Below, one piece after another: positions 8,909-17,282 of a stretch of DNA of 26,516 nt. Where the stretch lies: positions 1 through 26,516 of the forward strand of contig JAKLFN010000007.1 in assembly GCA_022711195.1 (NCBI GenBank), given 5' to 3'. The notes under the pieces were generated by a model that was not told where the DNA came from, searched no databases, and was given only the letters and a program-made list of their open reading frames with translations. The DNA is from Bacteroidota bacterium (GTDB taxonomy: Bacteria; Bacteroidota; Bacteroidia; Bacteroidales; VadinHA17). Each line of letters starts with the position of its first letter. Positions within the stretch are counted from its first letter, which is position 1. Position numbers and translations under genes: made by a program.

Positions 8909-9499
8909 ATGGCAAAACTCTTATGGAAACCCGGCACCATGATCTATCCGCTGCCGGCAGTAATGGTAAGCTGTGGCGCTGAACCATCTGAATATAATAT
9001 AATTACAATCTCCTGGACGGGCACAATATGTACCGAACCGGCGATGTGCTATATATCGGTCAGGCCGGGCCGTCATTCACACGCGATCATCAGCCGGACC
9101 GGTTGTTTCGTGATTAACCTGACGACAAAGACACTGGCACGGGTTACTGACTGGTGTGGTGTTAAGTCAGGGCGGAAACATGACAAATTCCGTGAAACAG
9201 GGTTAACTCCTGTACCAGCAACAGTTGTCAGTGCCCCCCTGATAAAGGAATCGCCTGTTAATATAGAATGTGTGGTAAAAGAGGTCAGGCATCTCGGATC
9301 GCACGACATGTTCATTGCGGAAGTTGTTGCTGTTCACGCCGATGAGGAGTATTACAATGACAAGAGTGGCGTTTTCCGGCTTCTGGATGCTGAACCGATA
9401 AGCTATATACATGGAAAATATTGTGAGACAGGTAAACAGATAGGTAAATTCGGCTTCTCGGTCGAAAAGAAGAAAAGAAAAAAAAACAGGGACAAATAA
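8909..9499 (+). CDS. Flavin reductase-like domain protein
   Basis: This 196-residue protein is a single flavin-reductase-like (FMN-binding split barrel) domain, close to the usual 180-200 residues. Family features include the N-terminal KPGTMIYPLPAVMVSCG, the segment NIITISWTGTICTEPAMCYISVRPGRHSHAII (about 30-62), in which FMN contacts normally fall, then GCFVINL and WCGVKSGRKHDKF. The C-terminus is highly basic (VEKKKRKKNRDK). Members bind FMN and are NAD(P)H:flavin oxidoreductases or flavoproteins of unknown substrate. It is divergent from clpB and followed after 73 bp by the ABC transporter gene on the same strand. No reaction can be assigned beyond the family. Confidence 0.85.
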   Translation: MAKLLWKPGTMIYPLPAVMVSCGAEPSEYNIITISWTGTICTEPAMCYISVRPGRHSHAIISRTGCFVINLTTKTLARVTDWCGVKSGRKHDKFRETGLTPVPATVVSAPLIKESPVNIECVVKEVRHLGSHDMFIAEVVAVHADEEYYNDKSGVFRLLDAEPISYIHGKYCETGKQIGKFGFSVEKKKRKKNRDK

Positions 9500-9513
9500 A
9501 TATCTCCCCCGGT

Positions 9514-9521
9514 TACATTTG
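9514..9521 (+). promoter_or_regulatory. Possible -7 box for the ABC transporter gene
   Basis: TACATTTG matches TAnnTTTG and lies 51 bp upstream of the ABC transporter ATG, inside the 73-bp gap after the flavin reductase. No matching -33 element is seen, so the gene may instead be read through from upstream. Confidence 0.3.
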
Positions 9522-9572
9522 AATCAATTGATTAATTTCATACCTTCAAATCGAAATATAAAGTAAGCGTTC

Positions 9573-12500
9573 ATGAGTGAGAAGATCCTTGAAACCCTGA
9601 TGCAGCTGTTTGCCATCATTGCAAATCCTCAAACCATTGATACTGACAGGCGGGGTGTTGTTGAAGCTTTTCTGCGCCGGCAGCTCGACCAGGAGCAGGT
9701 GAATAAATACCTTGCAACATACGACAAGGCATTTGATGAGGCAAAGCAGAAGCTTGAAAAAAGAGGTCTGGAACGCCGCGAAGGAGCCATTGCCATCAGG
9801 ATCCGCAAGCTGTGCAAGGATATCAACGAGCAGGGTATGCTCGACCAGGAACAGCGTATAGTTGTGGTTATTCAGGCGCTTGAATTCTGCCGTTCAGGCG
9901 AACAGGAAGTGAGCCAGCTCGAACTCGGATTCATCAGCAGCCTTGCCGACGGACTTAATATAACTGAAGAAGAGTACTCCGTTACTGAAAAATTTGTACT
10001 CAACACATTCGATAACGCTCCCGATCACCAGAACATTCTTGTTATCAACGGCGATAAAGAACCCGGACTAAAGGAAGCAAAGCATATCTACAGGGAACAG
10101 ATGAAAGGCCAGATATGGTTCCTCTTCATACCCTCTGTACAGCTCTATTACACACGATATACAGGCACCGGCGAGCTCACCATGAGCAGCCAGCTTCTCC
10201 AGGAAGATAAGATATATCCCTTCGGCCAGGGCGCTTCACTGAAAGGAAATGTCATTAAACCCATTTATTACCTCGATGTGACCGACCAGTTCATGAAAGA
10301 GGTTTTCAGGGAATCGCGTGTACTTTATGAAGTTAACAACATTGAATACCGGTTTAAGAGCGGGAAAGTAGGTATTCACCATATGAGCTTCAGGGAAGAA
10401 TCAGGAAGGATGGTCGGTATTATGGGCGCCAGCGGAGCCGGAAAATCAACCCTTCTGAGCGTCCTGAACGGGATCAACTCCCCCTGCGACGGAGAAGTGC
10501 TTATCAACGGCGTTAACATTCACAACGATAAAGAAAAAGTAAAAGGACTGATTGGCTATGTATCTCAGGACGACCTCCTGATTGAGGAGCTTACTGTTTT
10601 CGAAAACCTGTATTATAACGCCAAGCTCTGTTTCGACAACCTTACCGATGCCGAAATTGTTGCAAGGGTCGATTCAACACTTAAAAGCCTGGGCCTCCTT
10701 GAGATACGCGATATGAAAGTAGGAAGCCCGCTTAACAAAAAGATCAGCGGCGGACAAAGAAAAAGACTGAACATATCACTGGAACTGATCCGCGAACCTG
10801 CAATAATGTTCCTCGATGAACCTACATCAGGACTTTCATCGCGCGACTCAGAAAATATTCTCGTGCTCCTGAAGGAACTTACACATAAGGGTAAACTCCT
10901 CTTCATAGTTATTCACCAGCCTTCATCTGAAATATTCAAGATGTTCGACAGGCTCATAATCCTCGACACCGGAGGATACCTTATATATAACGACAAGCCT
11001 GTTGAGTCGATAACCTACTTCAAGAAAAAGATCGAACAGGCCGCAACCAGCGACAGTGAATGCTATGTGTGCGGTAACGTAAACCCTGAACAGATATTTA
11101 ATATCGTCGAAACCCGTGTGGTAAATGAAAGCGGACAGCCGACAGACACACGGAGGATCACCCCTGCCGACTGGAGCACACATTATAAGGCCTCACTGGC
11201 AGAAAAGAAAGAAGTCGTCGTAGAACCGGGAGGAGCTATTCCCGAAATAAATTTCAAGACGCCAAACAAATTCAGGCAGATGCTGGTGTACCTGAAACGT
11301 GATGTGCTGTCAAAAGTAGCCGACACACAGTATCTCCTGATAACACTTCTCGAAGCTCCTATCCTTGCCCTGGCCCTGGCATCGCTTATCAGGTACTTTG
11401 ACGAAAGCGCCATAAATCCAAAATATTCACTGTACGAAAATGAAAACCTCCCGGTATATATCTTCATGTCGGTGATTATTGCCATCTTCATGGGACTTAC
11501 TGTCAGCGCCGAAGAGATCATCAAAGACAGGAAGATACTTAAGAGGGAAGCATTTCTCAATCTCAGCTGGAACAGCTACCTGCTCTCGAAAGTTTTTGTA
11601 CAGCTTGGAATATCTGCCATCCAGGCACTTACATTTGTACTGATCGGAAATTCCATTATAGGCATCAAAGGAATGTGGTTTCAGTACTGGATAGTGCTGT
11701 TCTCCTGCTGGGCTGGCGCCAACCTTATGGGCCTGGTCATTTCTGACAGCTTCAAGGCAGTCGTTACCATTTACATCCTGATCCCATTCCTGGTGATCCC
11801 GCAGATAATCCTCAGCGGGATAATGGTAAAATATGAGAAACTGAATCCCAGCATGCCATTTACTAATCCTGTCGAAGTTCCTTTCTATGGTGAAGCAATA
11901 ACAGCGCGCTGGGGTTATGAGGCACTTGCCGTAAAACAGTTCAAGGACAATAAATACGAGAAGAACTTCTATGTTTTTGACAAGCGCATGAGCGAAGCCA
12001 AGTTCCAGAAAGACTACTGGCACTCCAAGATCAACGGTTACCTCGACTATATATCCAACGATCTCAGGAAAGGAACCCGCAGTGAGGATTTCAATAAAAG
12101 GCTTCTTCTTGTCTCTAACGAAATTAAGAAGCAGGTTGTACTGACCCCTGATGTTAAATTTGAGTTTACCGGATCGCTTACACCCGACAAAATAACGCCT
12201 GAAATAGCGGCGGCAGCAGGCGATTATGTCGATAATATAAGAAGGTATTACATTTCATACTACAACTTCGCAAAAGACAAGAAAGAGGCGCTGATGGAGA
12301 AGATGACCGGCAGTGATCCTGCCGCCTTCCTGAAGCTGAAATTCGACTATACCAACGAATCTCTCGAAGAGTTTGTGACCAACGAGAACGAAATAACCAA
12401 GACAATTGAATTCGACAATGAATTCATTCAGAAGCTCGATCCTGTATTTATGAATCCCAAACACAATTTTGTGAAGGCACATTTTTATGCACCTGTCAAG

Positions 12501-12659
12501 AATATCTTCGGGAAACCGGTCGACACGTTTATCGTGAATATTGTTGTCCTGTGGGTAATGACCCTTCTGTTATATGCAGCTCTCTATTTCAGGCTGCTGA
12601 AGAAGGCCCTTGACTCGGGCGAGGTAGCCATGGGTAAAAAGATGAAAGGTTCTGATTAA
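9573..12659 (+). CDS. ABCG-like ABC transporter: fused TerB-like helical, ATPase and ABC-2 permease domains
   Basis: This 1028-residue half-transporter has the ATPase before the membrane domain, as in ABCG/White proteins. Residues 1-145 are helical and acidic and resemble the TerB fold; about 150-245 form a beta-rich segment of uncertain identity. The ATPase spans about 250-480, with Walker A GASGAGKS (285-292), Q-loop YVSQDDLL, signature ISGGQ (391-395), Walker B IMFLDEP (411-417) and H-loop histidine H448. A CxxC pair (C497, C500) follows. Hydrophobic segments at about 583-607, 627-648, 673-695, 703-725 and 728-750 form an ABC-2-type permease. A roughly 240-residue, mainly polar region, probably extracytoplasmic, comes next, and then a last membrane segment near 998-1018. 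The substrate is unknown. A strong terminator follows the stop. Confidence 0.88.
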   Translation: MSEKILETLMQLFAIIANPQTIDTDRRGVVEAFLRRQLDQEQVNKYLATYDKAFDEAKQKLEKRGLERREGAIAIRIRKLCKDINEQGMLDQEQRIVVVIQALEFCRSGEQEVSQLELGFISSLADGLNITEEEYSVTEKFVLNTFDNAPDHQNILVINGDKEPGLKEAKHIYREQMKGQIWFLFIPSVQLYYTRYTGTGELTMSSQLLQEDKIYPFGQGASLKGNVIKPIYYLDVTDQFMKEVFRESRVLYEVNNIEYRFKSGKVGIHHMSFREESGRMVGIMGASGAGKSTLLSVLNGINSPCDGEVLINGVNIHNDKEKVKGLIGYVSQDDLLIEELTVFENLYYNAKLCFDNLTDAEIVARVDSTLKSLGLLEIRDMKVGSPLNKKISGGQRKRLNISLELIREPAIMFLDEPTSGLSSRDSENILVLLKELTHKGKLLFIVIHQPSSEIFKMFDRLIILDTGGYLIYNDKPVESITYFKKKIEQAATSDSECYVCGNVNPEQIFNIVETRVVNESGQPTDTRRITPADWSTHYKASLAEKKEVVVEPGGAIPEINFKTPNKFRQMLVYLKRDVLSKVADTQYLLITLLEAPILALALASLIRYFDESAINPKYSLYENENLPVYIFMSVIIAIFMGLTVSAEEIIKDRKILKREAFLNLSWNSYLLSKVFVQLGISAIQALTFVLIGNSIIGIKGMWFQYWIVLFSCWAGANLMGLVISDSFKAVVTIYILIPFLVIPQIILSGIMVKYEKLNPSMPFTNPVEVPFYGEAITARWGYEALAVKQFKDNKYEKNFYVFDKRMSEAKFQKDYWHSKINGYLDYISNDLRKGTRSEDFNKRLLLVSNEIKKQVVLTPDVKFEFTGSLTPDKITPEIAAAAGDYVDNIRRYYISYYNFAKDKKEALMEKMTGSDPAAFLKLKFDYTNESLEEFVTNENEITKTIEFDNEFIQKLDPVFMNPKHNFVKAHFYAPVKNIFGKPVDTFIVNIVVLWVMTLLLYAALYFRLLKKALDSGEVAMGKKMKGSD

Positions 12660-12670
12660 CCGCAATAAGA

Positions 12671-12701
12671 AGAGGGGCCCATGAGCCCCTCTTTAGTTTT
12701 T
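12671..12701 (+). terminator. Rho-independent terminator after the ABC transporter, probably bidirectional
   Basis: AGAGGGGC (12671-12678) pairs perfectly with GCCCCTCT (12685-12692) around the 6-base loop CCATGA, followed by TTTAGTTTTT. An extra A-T pair extends the stem outward. It lies 11 bp after the ABC transporter stop. On the other strand it is followed by TCTTATT, so it may also stop transcripts of the convergent siaB-siaC pair. Confidence 0.85.
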
Positions 12702-12709
12702 GGAAAACC

Positions 12710-12725
12710 GATCAGAATACTGATC
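12710..12725 (-). terminator. Small hairpin after siaC, possible weak terminator
   Basis: GATCAG (12710-12715) and CTGATC (12720-12725) form a perfect 6-bp inverted repeat with a 4-base loop, 17 bp beyond the siaC stop in its direction of transcription. The following minus-strand bases GGTTTTCC are only partly T-rich, so termination strength is doubtful beside the stronger hairpin at 12671-12692. Confidence 0.35.
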
Positions 12726-12741
12726 AAATCATTTAAGTGTA

Positions 12742-13122
12742 CTATTCGACAATCTCAATCATCTTAAACGGCACACGAATGATTGATTCATAATCTTCGC
12801 CGGCTTCCAGCATATCCTCATCATCCTCTTCATAATACCAGTTTACTTCCACCTCGTTTTTCGCCTTATGTATGGCTTCAAGTTTCTTGAAAACATCAAG
12901 AATACACTTTGAGGAGCTCGTATTGAAATACTCCAGTTTAATGTTCACCACGGTTTTGGCCAGCGGCGCCTCCTTGTAAGAATCGAGCCAGTCGACAAGG
13001 GGTTTGTAAAATTCAACTGAGTTTTCAGGTATTGAACGTCCCTTGATTTCAAATACGCCTTCTGATGCATCAAATTTTACAGTCGGGGTTTTCGGTGTTC
13101 CTTCGATAATGATCGGTTCCAT
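12742..13122 (-). CDS. siaC: SiaC-family regulatory phosphoprotein (DUF1987)
   Basis: This 126-residue acidic protein belongs to the SiaC (DUF1987) family, whose length is usually about 125. It begins MEPIIIEGTPKTPTVKFDASEGVFEIKGRSIPENS and contains KLEYFNTSSSKCILDVFKKLE; T68 in NTSSSK falls at the same number as the threonine reported to be phosphorylated in Pseudomonas aeruginosa SiaC. There, SiaB phosphorylates SiaC, SiaA (a PP2C phosphatase) reverses this, and unphosphorylated SiaC activates the diguanylate cyclase SiaD. Here the gene follows siaB by 32 bp, so the kinase-substrate pair is intact, but no SiaA or SiaD lies in the window. The target in this organism is therefore unknown. The family is confidently assigned; the regulated process is not. 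Confidence 0.9.
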   Translation of the reverse strand: MEPIIIEGTPKTPTVKFDASEGVFEIKGRSIPENSVEFYKPLVDWLDSYKEAPLAKTVVNIKLEYFNTSSSKCILDVFKKLEAIHKAKNEVEVNWYYEEDDEDMLEAGEDYESIIRVPFKMIEIVE

Positions 13123-13154
13123 CTTATTAAAATTTAAAAGTTTCTATTGTTGAG

Positions 13155-13718
13155 TTATGATTGTTCCCTTTCGTCTACAAGTATATTCAGGTAGAAAAAA
13201 GAATACTTGTCATTATACGGTTTAAATGAATAATCGAGTTTATTCCCGGTTTTCCTTGCAATATCAACAAGCCCGAGGCCTCCTCCTCCCTTGGCAGAGA
13301 TCCGCTGATGATTCAGGATGAACTTGTAAAGCTCCTTGATCTCGTCCTGACTCGACCTGTTTATTCTCTTGATTTTTTCTTCAAGCTTTTCGATATTCTC
13401 GGCATGTACAAAATTCCCGGTAATAATTTTATACCCGTTGTCGACCTTCTGTACCACCAGCATACCATATTTTTCTGCTGTCTGATCTTCAAAATCTTCC
13501 GGTACCCTGTCGACATGGTGATAAAGATTCTGGAGGCTTTCGACAAGAACATTATAGACCTTCTTCCTGAGCTTCGACTGCTCATTTACCTCAACCATTT
13601 TATCCTCTACCGTATCAAGCACATGGTTGATAACATCAGAATCAACATTCCCCTTGTAGAAGAGGATAACATTGTTCTTATCATTTTCGGATATATAATT
13701 CTCTATATCAAAGCCCAT
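13155..13718 (-). CDS. siaB: SiaB-family protein kinase (HATPase-like)
   Basis: This 187-residue protein resembles SiaB (DUF6272). A HATPase-like N-box is visible at VLVESLQNLYHHVDR, with E60 and N64, and a glycine-rich nucleotide-lid motif at KGGGGLGLVDIARKTG (about 143-158). It ends with DKYSFFYLNILVDERE, a beta strand typical of the fold. SiaB-type proteins phosphorylate SiaC, the product of the next gene, in a partner-switching module. No membrane segment or sensor domain is present, so the input signal must come from other proteins. A TAnnTTTG-like box lies about 40 bp upstream. The start MGFDIENYI is the only reasonable one. Confidence 0.88.
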   Translation of the reverse strand: MGFDIENYISENDKNNVILFYKGNVDSDVINHVLDTVEDKMVEVNEQSKLRKKVYNVLVESLQNLYHHVDRVPEDFEDQTAEKYGMLVVQKVDNGYKIITGNFVHAENIEKLEEKIKRINRSSQDEIKELYKFILNHQRISAKGGGGLGLVDIARKTGNKLDYSFKPYNDKYSFFYLNILVDEREQS

Positions 13719-13757
13719 TTAAGCTTTCTTTTGGATGAGATTCTGATTTTCCGATAA

Positions 13758-13765
13758 CAAATATA
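13758..13765 (-). promoter_or_regulatory. Candidate -7 box of the siaB-siaC promoter
   Basis: The minus strand reads TATATTTG, an exact match to TAnnTTTG, about 40 bp before the siaB ATG. A second match, TAGTTTTG, occurs at 13783-13790. Neither has a clear TTTG element at the usual spacing, so which one is used, if either, is open. Confidence 0.4.
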
Positions 13766-13867
13766 ATAAAAATATGAAGTTACAAAACTATAACCTCTCT
13801 TATTGTTATCCCCTAATTTACCGGGATTTTTGACAAAAACAGTGAAAATTAGTGACAAACAGCATTT

Positions 13868-15010
13868 TTACGGTGATTTCAGCCTCCGGCTTCCTTCATA
13901 GAGCTCATAACCCGCAAAGATACACTCTATCGATCCGTTGTAGAGCTGGTACCTGACCTTCGGCTTCAGTCCTACATGGTTCATCAGTTCCTTGCCCGGA
14001 ATGATGATCCATGCCTTACAACCAGGGAAATTATGTTTAAGCGCAGACCCTATCATCTTATAAAGGTCTGTTATCTCTTCAGGTTTAATCCTCAATCCGT
14101 AGGGAGGATTAAAGATGAGATATCCTCCCTGGTCCGGCATGTGTGCCTCCTTCATATCAAGCTGCCGCACCTTTATATATTCCGACAATCCGGCACTTGA
14201 AATATTCTCCTCCGACTGACCGGCAGCCTGCAGCGATATGTCACTTCCTGATATATTGGTCTCAGGTCCCTTTCTCAACAGGTCGGTGTCGTTCTTTACT
14301 CTGCTGAAGAGGCTGGCATCATAATCGCGCCATTTCATGAAGCCAAAAGATTTCCTGAAGCTTCCGGGTGCAATGTTGCAGGCCATGAGCCCTGCCTCAA
14401 TAAGTATTGTACCTGATCCGCACATGGGGTCGTACAGTGCAATACCGGGTTTCCATCCCGAGAGCAACAGCAAACCGGCAGCCAGTACCTCATTCAGTGG
14501 TGCCGGCCCCTGCAGCTTACGGTATCCGCGCTTGAACAGCGGGGAACCGGTCGAATCGATAGAAATGACTACCCTGTCGTTGCTGATATGCAGGTTGACG
14601 ATCAAATCCGGATCACGGGTATCTACCGAGGGCCTCCTGTTAAAACGATCCCTGAAATAATCAGCAATGGCATCTTTCAACACAAGAGCAGGATACCCTG
14701 TATGGCCAAACAGCTCTGAATGAACCACAGGCACAACAGAAAAGGCTGTGTCGGCGTCCATGATCCCCGACCATTCGATCCGCGAGCTTTTCCTGTACAG
14801 GTCGTCCTTCGACCTGATGGTAAATTCAGATACAACAACAAGAACCGAAAGGGCACACCGTGAACAGTAGTTTACCTTGTACAACAGTTCTTTGCTGCCG
14901 GTGAAAGTCACAGCCCTGTTAACCTCTGTAACCTCTGCAGCACCAAGCTCCCTGAGTTCCTGTGCAAGTACCCCCTCGAGACCATACAATGTTTTTGCTG
15001 TGAATTTCAT
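13868..15010 (-). CDS. THUMP-domain class I SAM-dependent RNA methyltransferase (RlmL-type)
   Basis: The 380-residue protein has an N-terminal ferredoxin-like/THUMP region (about 1-155) and a C-terminal Rossmann methyltransferase domain (UPF0020). The AdoMet motif is DPMCGSGTILIEAGL (194-208), and the catalytic NPPYGLRI (301-308) is the N-P-P-Y signature of amino-group methylation. Homologues modify N2 of guanosine in rRNA; E. coli RlmL carries this module fused to RlmK and acts on G2445 of 23S rRNA. Here the RlmK half is absent, as in the short stand-alone proteins common outside gammaproteobacteria. The exact target base is inferred from family. The gene is divergent from the small lipoprotein gene, with a 100-bp gap. 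Confidence 0.9.
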   Translation of the reverse strand: MKFTAKTLYGLEGVLAQELRELGAAEVTEVNRAVTFTGSKELLYKVNYCSRCALSVLVVVSEFTIRSKDDLYRKSSRIEWSGIMDADTAFSVVPVVHSELFGHTGYPALVLKDAIADYFRDRFNRRPSVDTRDPDLIVNLHISNDRVVISIDSTGSPLFKRGYRKLQGPAPLNEVLAAGLLLLSGWKPGIALYDPMCGSGTILIEAGLMACNIAPGSFRKSFGFMKWRDYDASLFSRVKNDTDLLRKGPETNISGSDISLQAAGQSEENISSAGLSEYIKVRQLDMKEAHMPDQGGYLIFNPPYGLRIKPEEITDLYKMIGSALKHNFPGCKAWIIIPGKELMNHVGLKPKVRYQLYNGSIECIFAGYELYEGSRRLKSP

Positions 15011-15110
15011 CTGATTTAATAACTTCCCGGGTGTTCATCAAAAATAATCATTTGACCATAACAAGATTAAATATTTATCGTTTCTTTACTCTCTGATCAA
15101 AAAATCTCCG

Positions 15111-15554
15111 ATGAAAAAGACTAAAATAATTTCCGTTTTTGGTGCCCTGGCACTGACTATCCTTCTTTTTACCTCATGTGAAAAGGATAAACCCCTGAGC
15201 GAACAGATCATCGGCAAGTGGGAAGTGACCAGTGAGAACCAGATATTTACATTACAGGGTACTCCAAAATTTGAATACAAGTTCTACTATGAAGCTGATG
15301 AACTTGCGTTTGAATTCACTACCGGGGGAGGTCTCATCGTTTACCAGGCCGGCGAAGTTACTTCAATCATGACTTATACGCTTAACGGAAGCACCATCGA
15401 TATTGAGATGGGTAGCATGTCGATGTCGTGGAAAAATGTGACTGCCGGCGAAAACACTCTCACCTGGTCTGAGATCGGTACAGAGATGATAAATGATGTT
15501 ACCTACAATATAGAAGTGGTCTATAATACCAAAAGAGCTTCAACTGCAAAATAA
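15111..15554 (+). CDS. Small lipocalin-like lipoprotein
   Basis: This 147-residue protein has a type II signal peptide (MKKTKIISVFGALALTILLFTSC; cysteine at residue 23 with FTSC as lipobox) followed directly by charged residues. The mature part starts LSEQIIGKWEVTSENQ, the G-x-W hallmark of lipocalin-like beta-barrels in Bacteroidota, and continues as alternating beta strands (EYKFYYEADELAFEFTTGGGL, SIMTYTLNGSTIDIEMG, NTLTWSEIG). It should sit in the cell envelope; ligand and role are unknown. Its TAA (15552-15554) directly abuts the stop codon of the convergent protease gene (15555-15557), leaving no room for a terminator between them. Confidence 0.75.
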   Translation: MKKTKIISVFGALALTILLFTSCEKDKPLSEQIIGKWEVTSENQIFTLQGTPKFEYKFYYEADELAFEFTTGGGLIVYQAGEVTSIMTYTLNGSTIDIEMGSMSMSWKNVTAGENTLTWSEIGTEMINDVTYNIEVVYNTKRASTAK

Positions 15555-17162
15555 CTATTTCTGGTATCCGAGTATCTTATTGTAGGCAGCGCCATCGTTA
15601 AGGACCTTCAGCGCCCGCTTAATCACATCATCATTCTGATTAATTATCCTGAAGTATTCGTTTGTCTGCCATATATTACTGGCAACCAGAGCCTTAAGTA
15701 TTAGCAGTATTTCTTCCTCAGAATGCCTGTACTGAGTTTCATTATATTTGACACCTGCCTCCTCTCCTTTCCTGATAAATGATTTAATCTCCTCGCTGCT
15801 GAATGCAAACCTGGCTTTAAAATCATCGAAGCTCTTGTACTGCCTGTTTATCCTTTCACGGTTGGCATCGGCGTATTCCAGTATGAACGACCTGAAGATA
15901 TCCTTCCTGTAAAGCGCCCTGTAATAATCGGATACAAATGAAGTATCCTGCGCTACTATGACGTCGGGAATAATACCTCCTCCTCCATAAACACTTCTTT
16001 TTGTGACCAGTGTTTTATATCTAAGGGTATCAGGAAGATGAATTGAATCGGCCGAATAGACCTCGCCACCCTTTTCATACCTGCTTAAAAAATCTTTCAT
16101 ATACTTATCATAGCCATCCTTGTATGAACTCTGGATCGATCGTCCTGTAGGTGTATAATATCGTGCAATGGTGAGCCTGATCATGGAACCATCGGTGAGG
16201 TAATAGCCATTCTGAACGAGTCCTTTTCCGAATGTACGGCGTCCGATAATAACTCCACGGTCCCAGTCCTGGATTGCTCCGGCAAAGATCTCGCTTGCAG
16301 AAGCAGAGTTTTCATCTGTCAGCACTACAACCCTGGTATTTGCCAGGTCGCCTGTTCCTGTCGACTTGAAATCCTGCCTGGGAGTCTTTCGTCCTATCAG
16401 GTAAACCATCAGCCGCTGGTCGGCAAAGAAGTGGTTAGCCATATCGGTAGCAGCCAGCATATAACCTCCTCCGTTAGCACGAAGGTCGATGATCAGGTTC
16501 CTGAATTTGCTTTTCTGCAGGTTCAGTAGTGCGTCACGGAATTCCTTCTCGGTGGTGGCAGAGAACTTGTTGAATTTTACATAGCCGGTAGCATCGTCGA
16601 GCATATATGCTGCATCGAGGCTGTAAATGGGTATCTTATCACGTGTTATTGTAAAATCGAGAAGTTCTTTCTCGCCTTTGCGGAAGATAACAAGATTTGC
16701 AATAGTACCCTTCGGACCGCGCAGCCTGCTGTAAACTCCTGCAGTTGACATCCCGATATTTGTGACTTTCTCCCCGTTGATGGTGATGATACGGTCGCCT
16801 GCATGCAGCCCTACCTTTTCAGAGGGTCCTCCCGGAATAGGTTCAATGACTATGATAGTATCGTGCAGCACATTGAACTGGATACCGATACCCTCAAAGT
16901 TTCCCTGCAACGGTTCATTCATTTCTTTAACATCCTTCGCAGAGATATATGTCGAATGCGGATCAAGCTTCTTCAGCGTTGAGATTATCATTTCATCGGC
17001 CAGCCTGGACGTATTCACTGAGTCGACATAATTTGCATCTATCAGGCTCAGCGTCCTGCCTACCTTAAAAGCTTCCTCAGTAAAGACCTGTGATGCAACC
17101 TTCTGTGTTATCAGGCTCAAGGCAGAGAAGACCACTGCCAGAACCATAATTTTTCTTTTCAT
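15555..17162 (-). CDS. C-terminal processing peptidase, S41 family with PDZ domain
   Basis: The 535-residue protein has an N-terminal signal or anchor (MKRKIMVLAVVFSALSLITQKVASQ), an N-terminal helical part, a PDZ domain (about 85-165, with GGPSEKVGLHAGDRIITINGEKV) and the S41 catalytic core. By alignment with the E. coli Prc motif, the nucleophile is S288 in NSASASEIFAGAIQDW and the general base is K313 in GRRTFGKG; the 25-residue spacing equals S430/K455 of Prc. Such proteases cut C-terminal tails of periplasmic or envelope proteins. It follows guaA on the same strand after 120 bp and may have its own promoter. Its stop abuts the stop of the convergent lipoprotein gene. Confidence 0.93.
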   Translation of the reverse strand: MKRKIMVLAVVFSALSLITQKVASQVFTEEAFKVGRTLSLIDANYVDSVNTSRLADEMIISTLKKLDPHSTYISAKDVKEMNEPLQGNFEGIGIQFNVLHDTIIVIEPIPGGPSEKVGLHAGDRIITINGEKVTNIGMSTAGVYSRLRGPKGTIANLVIFRKGEKELLDFTITRDKIPIYSLDAAYMLDDATGYVKFNKFSATTEKEFRDALLNLQKSKFRNLIIDLRANGGGYMLAATDMANHFFADQRLMVYLIGRKTPRQDFKSTGTGDLANTRVVVLTDENSASASEIFAGAIQDWDRGVIIGRRTFGKGLVQNGYYLTDGSMIRLTIARYYTPTGRSIQSSYKDGYDKYMKDFLSRYEKGGEVYSADSIHLPDTLRYKTLVTKRSVYGGGGIIPDVIVAQDTSFVSDYYRALYRKDIFRSFILEYADANRERINRQYKSFDDFKARFAFSSEEIKSFIRKGEEAGVKYNETQYRHSEEEILLILKALVASNIWQTNEYFRIINQNDDVIKRALKVLNDGAAYNKILGYQK

Positions 17163-17181
17163 AACTCTTTTTGTTCTATAT

Positions 17182-17209
17182 GTTCCACCTCCCTGTCCTC
17201 CGGTGGAAC
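17182..17209 (-). other. Perfect 8-bp inverted repeat in the ctpA leader
   Basis: GTTCCACC (17182-17189) and GGTGGAAC (17202-17209) are perfect inverted copies separated by 12 bases, located 20-47 bp upstream of the S41 protease start. On the transcribed strand it would form an RNA hairpin with a purine-rich loop (GGAGGACAGGGA). No T-run follows, so it is not a standard terminator; it may be an operator or leader structure. Confidence 0.45.
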
Positions 17210-17282
17210 TGTGTAAGCTCTTTATACATTGATATCATCAGGGACCAGTAAAAACTTAAACAATAACCATGCCTTTTTGTTT

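Noticed and set aside
11427..12023. Open frame of 198 codons on the minus strand inside the ABC transporter gene
   Set aside because: It is antisense to well-conserved permease coding sequence and shows no recognisable family motifs.
13308..13757. Open frame of 149 codons on the plus strand across siaB
   Set aside because: It is the reverse shadow of the SiaB kinase gene, with no motif of its own and no promoter.
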